Shown: one piece after another, positions 46,666 through 56,099 of the stretch | Layout of the letters: every line of letters starts with the position of its first letter | Numbering within the stretch: the stretch's first letter is position 1 | Source of the DNA: Chelativorans sp. AA-79 | GTDB taxonomy: Bacteria; Pseudomonadota; Alphaproteobacteria; Rhizobiales; Rhizobiaceae | Direction: 5' to 3' | Length of the DNA: 64,000 nucleotides | Assembly (NCBI RefSeq): GCF_029457495.1 | Contig: NZ_CP120361.1 | Span: 4,974,001 to 5,038,000, forward strand | Program-made: the position numbers and the translations under genes | Notes under the pieces: generated by a model | What the model saw: only the letters and a program-made list of their open reading frames with translations | What the model was told of the DNA's origin: nothing | Databases searched by the model: none

Positions 46666-47502
46666 TTATCCCTTGACTGCGCCGGCCGTGATGCCGGCGA
46701 CGATCTTGCGTTGGATCAGCAGGAAGAAGGCCACCGCCGGCAGGCTGAAGATCAGCGCCGCGCCCATGACAGCGGAAAGCGGGGTCTCGTACTGACCGAT
46801 GAAGGAGGCGAGACCGACGCTCGCGGGCCACAATTCCCGGTCCATCAGGAATGTCGCCGCGAAAAGGTACTCGTTCCAGCCGGCGAAGAAGGAGATGACG
46901 GCAGCCGCGGCCAGCGACGGAGCGATGATCGGAAGCACGATCATGGTCAGTACGCTGATGCGCGGGCAATTGTCGATGACGGCGGATTCTTCTATCTCGT
47001 AGGGCACCGCGTCAATCGCGCCCTTGATGATGAAGGCGGCCACGGGCAGCGAGAAGCCAACATTTGCAAGCACCAGTCCGAACAGGCTGTTGAGCAGTCC
47101 GAACGTAATGAACATCGCATAGAGCGGCACCAGGATGAGCGCCTCGGGCACGACCTGTGTCATGAACATCAGGAAGCCCAATATGCCCTTGCCATGAAAG
47201 CGGAAGCGGCTCAGTGCATAGCCGGCCAGCGCACCAAGCATCAGGCTGAGGGTCGTGGTGCCGACCGCGACAATGCCGGTGTTCACCAGCCAGCGCAGCA
47301 GCGGCAGTTTGCCGAGGCCAGCGATCATCCCCGGCAGGTTGCCAATCTGCGGCCACGGTACCTGTCCGGTATTGTAGAGTTCCGAGTTGAGCGACAACGC
47401 TGTTGTGGCCATCCAGTAGATCGGAAAGCCGCCAAACACCACCAGCGCCAGTATCAGCAGAAGACGCAGGAGATGCGTCACAACTTTCGGGAACGGTGTC
47501 AT
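46666..47502 (-). CDS. CUT1 ABC transporter permease (UgpE/MalG family)
   Basis: The protein has 278 residues from MTPFPKVVTHLLRLLLILAL, the ATG overlapping the previous permease's stop (ATGA). Six helices; the coupling loop is ESAVIDNCPRISVLTMIVLP and the family motif AGWNEYLFAATFL is present. It pairs with the upstream permease. Upstream in-frame extensions to 47892 are antisense to nothing useful and were discarded. Confidence 0.9.
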   Translation of the reverse strand: MTPFPKVVTHLLRLLLILALVVFGGFPIYWMATTALSLNSELYNTGQVPWPQIGNLPGMIAGLGKLPLLRWLVNTGIVAVGTTTLSLMLGALAGYALSRFRFHGKGILGFLMFMTQVVPEALILVPLYAMFITFGLLNSLFGLVLANVGFSLPVAAFIIKGAIDAVPYEIEESAVIDNCPRISVLTMIVLPIIAPSLAAAAVISFFAGWNEYLFAATFLMDRELWPASVGLASFIGQYETPLSAVMGAALIFSLPAVAFFLLIQRKIVAGITAGAVKG

Positions 47503-48443
47503 CTTGAGTTTTGCCTCTGACGACGGACGTTGAACAGGGCGTGGATCGCGGCGACCATGAGAGCAAGCATCAGGCCAACGACGCCGTAGGCGCTGGACAT
47601 GCCGAGATCGTGGTTCTCGAACGCCACCTGCCGCAGTTTGACGATGAGCGTGCTCGTGCTGCCGACAGGGCCGCCGCCGGTGAGCAAGTAGATGATATCG
47701 AACCGGCGGATCGACCAGACCATCACGAGCAGCGAAACAAGCTGTAGTGTTGGCAGGATGTGCGGCAGGGTGACGGCGCGAAAAACACTGAGCTTGTCCG
47801 CACCATCGACAACGGCGGCTTCCTTGACCTCTTCGGGAACGGACTGCAGCGCGGCCAGCATCACCAGCATGACGAAGGGAGCTACCTGCCAAACCGTTAC
47901 CAACAAGATGGAGGGCAGCGCCATCTCGGTGCTGGTGAGCCAGGAGACGCGCTCCAGGCCGAGGCTCGTCACAATCGTATTGAGGACGCCGGAGCGTTCG
48001 TTGAAGATCCAGAGCCAGACGAGCGCGGCCGCCACGCTCGGCACTGCCCAGCCGAACAGGAGTATGCTACGCACCAAGGTACGGCCGCGGAACGGCCGGT
48101 TGAGGGCGAGCGCCGCGACGAGCCCCACCGCAACGCCGAGCACCACCGCCATGATGGAATAGGTCAGGGTGATCTTCAGAACGGTGTAAAATTCTGGATT
48201 GCCGAAGAGCCGCTCATAGTTGCCGGTGCCGATGAATGTGCTGCGATTGGGGTTCGCCAGCCGCGTCCGTGTCAGGCTGAGATAAACCTGCCGGGCGAGC
48301 GGCCAGAACATGAACACCAGCAGGTAGGCGGCGGGCGGTATGACGAAGGCATATGGCAGCAGACGCGCGAGCTTGCTGGATCTGGCCTTCTTGCCTGTCG
48401 CTGCAACGGTTGGAAACCGTTGCAGCAGCGCTTGATCGAACAT
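47499..48443 (-). CDS. CUT1 ABC transporter permease (UgpA/MalF family)
   Basis: The protein has 314 residues. N-terminal cytoplasmic stretch, then first helix LPYAFVIPPAAYLLVFMFWP, the motif GTGNYERLFGNPEFYTVLKI, coupling loop EAAVVDGADKLSVFRAVTLP and FDIIYLLTGGGPVGSTSTL, all standard for sugar-type permeases. It overlaps the next permease by four bases. The transported compound is probably a sugar or polyol-like molecule by family, but the neighbouring amidohydrolase-like genes suggest a nitrogenous compound. Confidence 0.9.
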   Translation of the reverse strand: MFDQALLQRFPTVAATGKKARSSKLARLLPYAFVIPPAAYLLVFMFWPLARQVYLSLTRTRLANPNRSTFIGTGNYERLFGNPEFYTVLKITLTYSIMAVVLGVAVGLVAALALNRPFRGRTLVRSILLFGWAVPSVAAALVWLWIFNERSGVLNTIVTSLGLERVSWLTSTEMALPSILLVTVWQVAPFVMLVMLAALQSVPEEVKEAAVVDGADKLSVFRAVTLPHILPTLQLVSLLVMVWSIRRFDIIYLLTGGGPVGSTSTLIVKLRQVAFENHDLGMSSAYGVVGLMLALMVAAIHALFNVRRQRQNSR

Positions 48444-48473
48444 CGGTAGTCCCCTGGCGAGAGCGAACGCTCC

Positions 48474-49706
48474 TCAGAACATCCCGTCCACGCGTTCCTG
48501 CGCCTTGGCAAGTGCGGCGGCGGGATCGATTCCGCTGATGAGCACTTCCTCGACAGCTTCCATGACCGGCCTCATGATTTGGGTTGTTTCCATCTCATAG
48601 CCCGGGATGAGCACCGACCGGCTCTCGGTCGCGACATCCGCGAAGATCTTGCCCCACGGATTTGCCTTCACGAAGTCAGGGTCGAGCGGCACGTCGGTCG
48701 CCAGCATGTCCGGCCCGGATGCCTTGCGCAACTGCGCCTGCCCCTCTGGACTGACCAGCCACTTCAAGAAGGCGATCGCCTCGTCCGGATGTTCGCTGTT
48801 GGCGTTGACCGCGGCGTAGATCTGTTGATGCGCGCCAGGATTTGGGAACGGAAGGGGTGCGGCGTAGATGTCGGATCCCTTGAGGGCGCCGCCGGACGCG
48901 ATGTTCAGCGTACCGCCGGAATTATCGATGCTGTAGCCAACCTGCCCTTCCTTGAAACGTGTACGCTGGGTGGGCATGTCGTCGCCGGTCGGGATGATCT
49001 CGGCATCGTACACTTTCTTGAATGCGGTGACGGCGGCGACCGCCTCAGGCGTGTTGATGGTAAGCTCGCCAGCGGAATCGACCCAGTTGACGCCGTAGCC
49101 GTAGGCCCAGCTCTGGAAATCCATGTAGAAGCCGGAGAAGTCGCTGATCTGGTGGCGCGAGGTGAAGCCGATGGCGCCCGGAGACTTTTCCTGCACAGCC
49201 TTGGCGCTGGCGATCAGCTCGTCGACAGATGCGGGAACCTTGGCACCGGCAGCTTCGGTGATCTTGCCGTTGTAGATGAGCGCATAGGCGGCACGCTGCC
49301 ACGGCACGCCAAGCGTTTGGCCACCGACGATGCCATTGTCCTTGGTCACGTTCATCGTCACGCCTTCGGTCGCGGTGCTGACATCCACCAGCCGGCCGGC
49401 ATCGGCCAGCGCATAGAACACGCCTTCCTGTATGATGGCGACGTCCGGGCCCGCGCCCGCTCCGATCTCGGTCATCAGGCGGTCGCCATAATCCTTCGAA
49501 GGAATACCAAGCGCCTTCAACTCCACATTGGGAGCCTGCTTTTCATAAGCCTTCACCGCGTTCCACAAGGCCTCGCCGCGCAGAGCGTCCAACCATTGCG
49601 AATTGGAGATGACCAGTGTCACCTTGTCTTGCGCATGGGCCGAAATCGTGGCGGCGCAGGCGAGCGCTACGGCGACGAAGCCGGGCAAAATCGAAATCCG
49701 TTTCAT
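48474..49706 (-). CDS. CUT1 ABC transporter substrate-binding protein (family 1)
   Basis: The protein has 410 residues. Signal peptide ISILPGFVAVALACAATISA with cleavage at AHAQ-D. Mature features: GIPSKDYGDRLMTEIGAGAG, PDVAIIQEGVFYALADAGRL, LGVPWQRAAYALIYNGKITE, and SEHPDEAIAFLKWLVSPEGQ near the end, typical of SBP_bac_1/8. It captures the substrate in the periplasm for the UgpA/E/C-type importer that follows. It begins 44 bases after the M24 gene. Confidence 0.9.
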   Translation of the reverse strand: MKRISILPGFVAVALACAATISAHAQDKVTLVISNSQWLDALRGEALWNAVKAYEKQAPNVELKALGIPSKDYGDRLMTEIGAGAGPDVAIIQEGVFYALADAGRLVDVSTATEGVTMNVTKDNGIVGGQTLGVPWQRAAYALIYNGKITEAAGAKVPASVDELIASAKAVQEKSPGAIGFTSRHQISDFSGFYMDFQSWAYGYGVNWVDSAGELTINTPEAVAAVTAFKKVYDAEIIPTGDDMPTQRTRFKEGQVGYSIDNSGGTLNIASGGALKGSDIYAAPLPFPNPGAHQQIYAAVNANSEHPDEAIAFLKWLVSPEGQAQLRKASGPDMLATDVPLDPDFVKANPWGKIFADVATESRSVLIPGYEMETTQIMRPVMEAVEEVLISGIDPAAALAKAQERVDGMF

Positions 49707-49749
49707 ATCTGTTCACCTCTGTTGTTTGACCAATACTTTCTTCTTGTTT

Positions 49750-51168
49750 TCAAGCCTTGACCCGATACGGCTCCAAGGGAGTGTTGCAGCTCAAGTTCTC
49801 GCAGCCGTTGTCGGTCACGAGATAGCAGTTGCCGACATTGCAGCCGGCCACCATCGGCTCCAGCCACTGCGAGTGCAGAACAAAGGTCATGCCCTCCTCA
49901 AGTCGGTCGTGGTTGTTGGAGGCGATGTTGTAGGGAATGAACTTCGCCATCGATACTGAATGCCCGACATTCGGGTTATGCGGCCCTTTGGCGGCGGGAT
50001 AGACGTGCATCAGCTTCCGGCCCTGCCGCTCCCAGTCCTCGTCGGGGACATGGCGTCGCTGGAGGAGGCGTGGAGAGCCGTCCTCATTCGCCTCCCAATT
50101 GTAGGGCATCGTGCGGCTATCGGCGGACGACAGGTAGCCGCGGCGGATGTAGGGCTCAAAGGAAGCGTTTGCGACATTCGAGACGAACTCGCCCGGGCGG
50201 ACGAGCGCCGCGGCAGCCTCTACACCCTCCACACACATCTGAAGGACTTCTTCCTGGGTATCGGTGATGTCCCCGACCGCGATCATCCGCGCAATCTGCG
50301 CCGAGTAGCCGTGGTAGCTGACACTCGAAATGTAGAGGTTGATCAGGTCGCCCGCCCGCACGACATGGCCGTAAGGCTTGCCGCAATGCGTGCCGTAGCG
50401 GTTGATGCCGATCTGGTAGCCGTCGCCCCACTCGCCGCCGCGCGACATCTGGGCGTAGGTGAAGGCCGCATAGATCTCGTGATCGGTGACGCCAGGACGG
50501 GTCACGTGATAGGCGGCCTGGATGCCGATGTCGGCCAGCTGCGCCGCCGCGCGCACGATCGCCTGCTCGCGCTTGGTCCGCCGGCGCTGCATGCGCTCGA
50601 TGATGCCGGCATCCGCCACAAAGCGGCTGCGGCCAAGGCGGGTCTTCAACCCATCCCAGTAAGGCGCGGATGTCGCATCGCCGAAGAGCCCGATCTGGCT
50701 GCTTGCCATGCCGTTGCGCTCGAGATGCGCCGCGACTGCCTCCACCACGCGGTCCACGCCGCGCCCCGGCCGATTGTATGTCTCGCGGCCCCAGGTGCCG
50801 ACCTGCCATATTTCGTCCACCAGCACCGGCTCGCCCGCCGGCGGCAACAAGACCGAACTGCTGAAGAAGGAGAAAAGGGCGAGCGACTTGTCGTCGTCGG
50901 TCGGAATGACCAGCACGCCTTCCCGCATCCAGTCGCATATATAGCGCAGGTAAGAGTTGGAGACGCGATAGGAACCAATGGAATCGGCGTGAACAAGTAT
51001 GAGGTCGTGCCCGGCGACGGTCGCTTCACGGCGGATGCGGCGCAGCCTTTCGGTGAACTCGTCCTCCGGCAGCGGATTGACCGGCTCGAACTCGAAGCTC
51101 GGTCGGAAGCCGTCGAGCAAAGCCTCTGGAGAGGAGTTGAGATCCAGGCTGTTGGATTTCGTCAGCAT
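49750..51168 (-). CDS. M24-family (creatinase/Xaa-Pro peptidase fold) protein lacking metal ligands
   Basis: Start at the ATG at 51168, six bases after GGAG; a frame open to 51234 lacks a ribosome site. The protein has 472 residues: an N-terminal creatinase_N domain and a pita-bread C-terminal domain. In M24 peptidases five residues (D, D, H, E, E) bind two metals. Here the equivalents by eye are Y279 (GDLINLYIS), Q291 (YSAQIARM), H403 (VGHSVSM), H432 (FVLHSQW) and G446 (CNVGNCYLVT): only the histidine is kept. Creatinase also lacks the metal site, so a metal-free C-N hydrolase is the likeliest role. It heads the ABC importer/racemase operon. Confidence 0.8.
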   Translation of the reverse strand: MLTKSNSLDLNSSPEALLDGFRPSFEFEPVNPLPEDEFTERLRRIRREATVAGHDLILVHADSIGSYRVSNSYLRYICDWMREGVLVIPTDDDKSLALFSFFSSSVLLPPAGEPVLVDEIWQVGTWGRETYNRPGRGVDRVVEAVAAHLERNGMASSQIGLFGDATSAPYWDGLKTRLGRSRFVADAGIIERMQRRRTKREQAIVRAAAQLADIGIQAAYHVTRPGVTDHEIYAAFTYAQMSRGGEWGDGYQIGINRYGTHCGKPYGHVVRAGDLINLYISSVSYHGYSAQIARMIAVGDITDTQEEVLQMCVEGVEAAAALVRPGEFVSNVANASFEPYIRRGYLSSADSRTMPYNWEANEDGSPRLLQRRHVPDEDWERQGRKLMHVYPAAKGPHNPNVGHSVSMAKFIPYNIASNNHDRLEEGMTFVLHSQWLEPMVAGCNVGNCYLVTDNGCENLSCNTPLEPYRVKA

Positions 51169-51234
51169 CATTAGCTCCGATTTTGCGCAATTAAGGCGAC
51201 AATCCACCGTCTCTGCAATAAAAATTTCACTCAT

Positions 51235-52079
51235 GGGCAGGACGAGGCAATCGACATGAAAATTTATAAGGGGGACTGCTACTTTTCTCTACATGTGCAA
51301 AGCACCATGGATTGGCAATATGGATATGCAAAGCTTGCTCTTTTTCTGATTCCCGATCTGCTTTCCAGTTGTAGGAAAAATGAGGAACCATATGAAACTT
51401 TTTTTTCAAGACATTCGCTTGATTCTGCCATAGCCTGGGGAAACGCCTCCAAAAGCAGATGGAGCATGACGGACGAGTTCTTGTGATGACACAATCTCTG
51501 CAAACGCGACTGGGCTTGGCGAGTGCCACGCGCGACGACCGGTTTTCTCGCAACAGACTGCATCGCGACTTCAGCAAGTGTGTTCGCGAAGGGTAGAGGG
51601 CGGCATGGAGTTTCAGACCGCGATCACGTCGTAAATCAAAATCGCGAATTTCGGAGATCCGCCACCAGCGAAGCCAGAGAATGGCGGCGGCAATGCTGAC
51701 CTGTCTTGCCCGTATCTTCGGATGGGTGGTTCAGCCTATGGTTGAGCTGGCGAAGGCCCAGCAACATGTTGTCCAGCCGGATGACCGCTCAACCTCTCGC
51801 AATGGACCGGTAACCTTGCGATGGCTCAGTCGGCCACCTCTTCCAATCGGTCGCTGCTGCACGCCACGCAAGTGGCGGGCTGTCAAGGTAGATCAACCGT
51901 CTCCACCGCGGTTCGACTTGCCGGGGGGCTGACGACCGTGCCCCGCTCAGCCGAATGGCCGCTTGCCAATCTAAGATGCCGAAAGCGGCCAGTCTGCATC
52001 CGTGAAGAGTTTCGGGCGCCGGCAGGCGTACGAAAGTCCCCGAGGAAGGAACCCGCGGGCCACCGTCGACGGCTATGGA
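51235..52079. other. Intergenic and decayed DNA before the IS91 relic
   Basis: The first ~350 bases are unusually AT-rich for this genome and hold the promoter of the leftward M24 operon. The palindrome TGAAACTTTTTTTTCA lies at 51393-51408. From 51600 the GC content returns to normal but no gene or domain could be recognised; frames there are short and inconsistent, and probably belong to eroded mobile DNA. Confidence 0.4.
51393..51408. promoter_or_regulatory. Candidate RpiR operator upstream of the M24 operon
   Basis: TGAAACTTTTTTTTCA gives TGAAA/TTTCA half sites with six bases between. It lies about 225 bases upstream of the M24 start. RpiR-type regulators bind short AT-rich palindromes, and an RpiR gene sits at the far end of the operon. 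Assignment is a guess from position and symmetry. Confidence 0.3.
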
Positions 52080-52960
52080 GATTTCGATCTGCGGCTGATG
52101 TCGGGGATGGCGTAGCCGCCAGCGGCAAGCACCGGTATGAATGCGGACAGGCCGCTTCGTTGCGCCTCCGCGCGATGGTGTCGGCCCGGTGCTGCTCCGG
52201 ACACCCCCCTGTCGGCGCGGCGACGCTCAGCAGTTCGCGCGCCAGCGCGAGGCTGGCCTTGCGGGGCGGAGCCGGCGAGCAGGCCGTAGTGCCGGATGCG
52301 ATGGAAGCCGTGCGGCAGGACATGCAGCAGGAAGCGGCGGATGAACTCGTCGGTGGCGAGCGTCATCACTTGCCGCCGGTCGGCGCCGTCGCGGCGGTAG
52401 TCCTTGTAGCGGAAGGTGACGCCGCTCGCGTCGAAGGCGATCAGGCGGCTGCTCGAGATCGCGACCCGATGTGTGTAGCGCGACAGATAAGCCAGCACCG
52501 CTTCCGGCCCGGCAAACGGTGCCTTGGCGTAGACCACCCAGCGCTTCTTCCTGACGGGCGGCAGGTGGCGCAGGAATGCCCGGCGTTCGGCCAGATGCGC
52601 CATTGATCCGAAGAAGGCGAGCCGCCCCGCATCGTGCAGCGCGAGCAGCCGGGTGAGGAACAGGCGGCGGAACAGCTTGCCGAGCACGCGCACCGGAAGC
52701 AGGAAAGCCGGCCGCGAAGATATCCAGCGGCTTCCGTCGGGGGTGATGCCGCCGCCCGGCACGATCATGTGCACGTGCGGATGGTGCGTCATCGCCGAGC
52801 CCCAGGTGTGAAGCACGGCGGTGATACCAAACCTGGCTCCGAGGTGCCTGGGATCGGCGGCGATCGTCAGCATCGTCTGCGACGCCGCCTTGAACAGCAG
52901 GTCGTAGACGAGCGCCTTGTGTGGAAGGCAATGTCGGCGACCTCGATCGAGGCGCGCACG
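52080..52960 (-). pseudogene. IS91-family (HUH) transposase, truncated and frameshifted
   Basis: The body reads KALVYDLLFKAASQTMLTIA, then HLGARFGITAVLHTWGSAMT with the HUH motif HHPHVHMIVPGGG, then RKKRWVVYAKAPFAGPEAVL, AYLSRYTHRVAISSSRLIAF and HVLPHGFHRIRHYGLLAGSA. The zinc-binding N-terminal part is absent: only EVADIAFH precedes, in another frame. A further shift near 52265 moves the end to RKASLALARELLSVAAP. These changes make it inactive. IS91 elements normally carry an integrase-like gene upstream, as here. Confidence 0.82.
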
Positions 52961-52962
52961 GC

Positions 52963-53812
52963 TCAGCCGTCGGGCGAGTTCTCTCCCGGCTTGAACAGGC
53001 CGAGCTTGTCGAACTGGCTCGTTACCGTGCGCACCGTCCGGGTCGCGACCTTGGCGTAGAAGGCGGTGCTGTTCAGCTTGGCGTGCCCGAGCAGGACCTG
53101 GATGATCCGGATATCGGTGCCGTCCTCCAGCAGGTGGGTCGCGAAGCTGTGGCGCAGCGTGTGCGGCCCGACCCGTTTGGCGATGTCGGCGGCCTGCGCC
53201 GCCTCGACGACGATCCGATGGAGCTGCCGCGTGCTGATCGGCTTCATCGGATGCTGACCAGGGAACAGCCAGCCGTCGCGGTGCATCACGCCTTGCTGAC
53301 CGTCCGACCTTCCACCACTCACGCAGAAGCGTCAGCAGGTCCGGCGACAGCATGGCGTTGCGATAGCGCCCGCCCTTGCCGCGCTCGACCCTGAGCAGCA
53401 TGCGCTCGCTGTCAACGTCGGCGACCTTCAGCGTCGACACCTCGGCGACGCGTAACCCCGCGCCATAGGCGACCGACAGCGCCGCCTGGTGCTTCAAGCA
53501 GGTGGTGGCGTTGAGGAGGCGGACGACCTCGTCGCGGCTCAAGACCACGGGCAGCTTGCGCGGGTGCGCGAGCCGGACCAGCCTGCGCGCCAGATCGGGA
53601 CGATCGACCGTATGCGTGAAGAAGAAGCGCAGCACCGACACGATGCTGTTCATGGTCGGAACGGGAACGCCGTCTTCCTGCTGCTCGATCTGGAACCGGC
53701 GCAGGTCGTCGGCAGTCGCCGTATCCGGTGGGCGCCCAAGGAATGTCGCCAGGCGTCCGATATCGCGGAGATAGTTGCGCTGCGTCTCCTCTGAGAAACG
53801 CCGCATGTTCAT
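52963..53812 (-). pseudogene. IS91-associated tyrosine recombinase, frameshifted
   Basis: From 53812: MNMRRFSEETQRNYLRDIGR with the core-binding domain, GAGLRVAEVSTLKVADVDSE carrying the first catalytic Arg, up to TLLREWWKVGR; a shift near 53310 then gives QQGVMHRDGWLFPGQHPMKP, HTLRHSFATHLLEDGTDIRI and LLGHAKLNSTAFYAKV with the H-x-x-R, GH and Tyr boxes. All catalytic parts are there, but in two frames, so it is probably dead unless the shift is a sequencing error. It is the usual XerC-like partner in IS91-type elements. Confidence 0.8.
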
Positions 53813-53925
53813 GTCGTCGATCAGCCGCTGGCGCAGCGGCTGACAGGGGCATCAAGAACGGGATGGGGCATGGTCGGGCTCCTTGTTGAAGAAGCCTGTC
53901 ATGCTCTGCCCCCGCCGCACGACGC

Positions 53926-54452
53926 TCAATGCAAGCGCGACGACCGGCCTGTGCTCTCTACCTCCAACCGCAGGCGCCCTCCCGCGCAGGCTCCTCGGGT
54001 ATAGGCCGATTTGGAATCTACAGACCAAGCCCGCGCTTTCTGCCGAAGCTCCACTCGATCCCACCCCCGTCGCACATGACACCCGATATGCCGCCCGATG
54101 CGGTTCAGCACAGGCTGCCAGGGCACGAGCTGGAACCCGAGACCGTTGTCGAGCATAGCAAAGCGACCGGAGGCGAGGTTGGCAGCGCCGGCGAGCCGGC
54201 CGCTGACATACTCGCCCGGTTTGGCTTCGATGAAGGTGAGGCCCCGCTCGGCCGCCATCGCACGACCCACGCGCACGGTCTCGGTCCGCTCCAGGCGCTG
54301 GAGAATGTCGCGCGGCGCGCGCACAGAGCCGTCGGGCAGCCGGGTGGCGTAGCTCATGTCCGCGAGGCTCTGTCCGCGCCGGTCGATCGCCTCCTTGACC
54401 TTGCGGCCGAATCCCACCTCCGGCAGCGTGTTCGTGCCGGAGACGTAGTATG
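53926..54452 (-). pseudogene. C-terminal fragment of a DUF3363-type conjugative relaxase
   Basis: The fragment reads TNTLPEVGFGRKVKEAIDRR, DILQRLERTETVRVGRAMAA, ERGLTFIEAKPGEYVSGRLA, LASGRFAMLDNGLGFQLVPW, which is the C-terminal DUF3363 region of relaxases found on integrative conjugative elements of proteobacteria. The N-terminal MobA/VirD2-like catalytic domain is missing; the DNA upstream changes abruptly at about 54455. It shows that a conjugative element once lay here. Confidence 0.75.
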
Positions 54453-54527
54453 GTGACTGTCTTCCAGAGAAAGCGGTGACAGTCTGGACACTGTGGAAAC
54501 CCGCATCCTGGTGACGATCCTTACCCG

Positions 54528-56099
54528 TTAAGACATCTCATGGGCAGCATCGCCCCAAGGTGTCATGATCTCTGTACAGCCGCTATTCGAGACGCCTTCT
54601 CGCATCACGCCCGCCGGTACCGCAAAAGCGTACGGAAAGACGCTCCGCTTTGCAGTCTGCATCGGACATTGGCGCGCCAACTCTTCCAGCACATCGACGG
54701 GCAGATTTTCGTCGGCAACAACTAATCCTGCACCCGAGTTGTCAATCCGTGGATGGTGGAAGGCATCTTCGAGGCTCATATCGTAGTCCATGAGGAACGA
54801 CAGCAAGTTGGCGACGGCAGGCATGATCTTCCGCCCCCCCGACGCACCGATCGCAAAACGTCGTCCGTTCTTCTCGCCGATAGTGGGGCAGACATTCATG
54901 AGACACTGCTTGCCCGGCATCAGAGAATTGACTTTGCCAGGCTCCGGGTCAAACCACATGATGCCGTTGTTAGCGAGGAACCCCGTCGATGGAGACACGA
55001 TGTGCGAGCCAAAGATCGAGAGCAAAGTCTGCGTGACCGCCACCATGTTTCCGTGCCGATCGACAACGCTGAAATGGGTAGTCGACGTCGGTGCGTTTGC
55101 GGGATGAGCTGTATCTCCGGCATTTGCGAAACGTCTTCGATAAGCCTTCGTCAGACTATCTGCCAACACCGAATAGCTTTTCGCATCCGGCTCACCGCCG
55201 GGCGAGAAACCATTTTCCATTAGGCTAAGCGTATAAGCAAGGTCTGGACCCGCCGAAAGACCGCCTGGCGCATGCACCGTCCCACCCCGGTAAGTGGAGG
55301 AGATCGTTGGGATAAAGCCAGCACGATACCGTGCGAAATCATCGCGTTCGATGCGGCTGCCTTTGGCGTTGAGGTCTTTCACCATAGCAGCTGCGACATC
55401 GCCATCATAGAAGTCACGGCCGCCAGCTTGAGCAAGTCGGTCTAGCGTATCAGCCATCCTTTCCTGATTGAGCCTCGCCTGCGACAGGGTGGTCCAGCCA
55501 GAAACGTTTGGCCACTTCCCGTCGATGAGGAAGAGGTCGGCCGCATCTGGGTCGCGTGAGAGTTGGCGTGTTGCTGATGCAATGATGAGCGACGCGTACC
55601 AATCGATCAACATGCCTTTTCGAGCAAGAGCAATGCCAGGCTGAAGAAGCTCGCGCCAAGGCATTCTGCCGAAGTGCGCATGTGCTACAGACATACCATC
55701 GACGGTCCCCGGCACCGCAACAGCCGTGCCACCGAAAATGTTGCAGTCATCTTTGACTTTCGTCCAAGGGAAAAGGTCCGACGCCTTCCCACTGGGATCC
55801 AGAGGATAGTCCTCCAGTCTCAGACCTGATGGAGCGCGCATACCGAATTGCACTGTATGTGCCTGGCCTTCGTTCGCCCGCCAGACCATCATCATACCAC
55901 CACCCAGGGGCCCGCTCATCCATGGCTCAACGACACCGATGGCAAAAGAAGTTGCGATTGCGGCATCTACTGCATCACCGCCAGCTCGCAGAACTTCAGC
56001 GCCTGCGATCGCGGCGAGCTTGTGCTGAGCTGCTACGACCCCACCAGCAGTCGGAATTACTTCCTTACGCACCATCTGGGTGGTGGAAAAATTGTTCAT
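54528..56099 (-). CDS. Gamma-glutamyltransferase (GGT), cytoplasmic form
   Basis: ATG at 56099 shares one base with the MFS stop (TGATG); a TTG three bases earlier is possible. The protein has 523 residues and no signal peptide. The N-terminal part has AAQHKLAAIAGAEVLRAGGD AVDAAIA-like GGT signature; the self-cleavage nucleophile is T340 in STTHFSVVDRHGNMVAVTQT, and ASGGRKIMPAVANLL forms the oxyanion region. It should cleave itself into large and small subunits and hydrolyse or transfer gamma-glutamyl groups. Lacking export, it would act on imported gamma-glutamyl compounds. It is the last gene of the nine-gene importer operon. Confidence 0.9.
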   Translation of the reverse strand: MNNFSTTQMVRKEVIPTAGGVVAAQHKLAAIAGAEVLRAGGDAVDAAIATSFAIGVVEPWMSGPLGGGMMMVWRANEGQAHTVQFGMRAPSGLRLEDYPLDPSGKASDLFPWTKVKDDCNIFGGTAVAVPGTVDGMSVAHAHFGRMPWRELLQPGIALARKGMLIDWYASLIIASATRQLSRDPDAADLFLIDGKWPNVSGWTTLSQARLNQERMADTLDRLAQAGGRDFYDGDVAAAMVKDLNAKGSRIERDDFARYRAGFIPTISSTYRGGTVHAPGGLSAGPDLAYTLSLMENGFSPGGEPDAKSYSVLADSLTKAYRRRFANAGDTAHPANAPTSTTHFSVVDRHGNMVAVTQTLLSIFGSHIVSPSTGFLANNGIMWFDPEPGKVNSLMPGKQCLMNVCPTIGEKNGRRFAIGASGGRKIMPAVANLLSFLMDYDMSLEDAFHHPRIDNSGAGLVVADENLPVDVLEELARQCPMQTAKRSVFPYAFAVPAGVMREGVSNSGCTEIMTPWGDAAHEMS

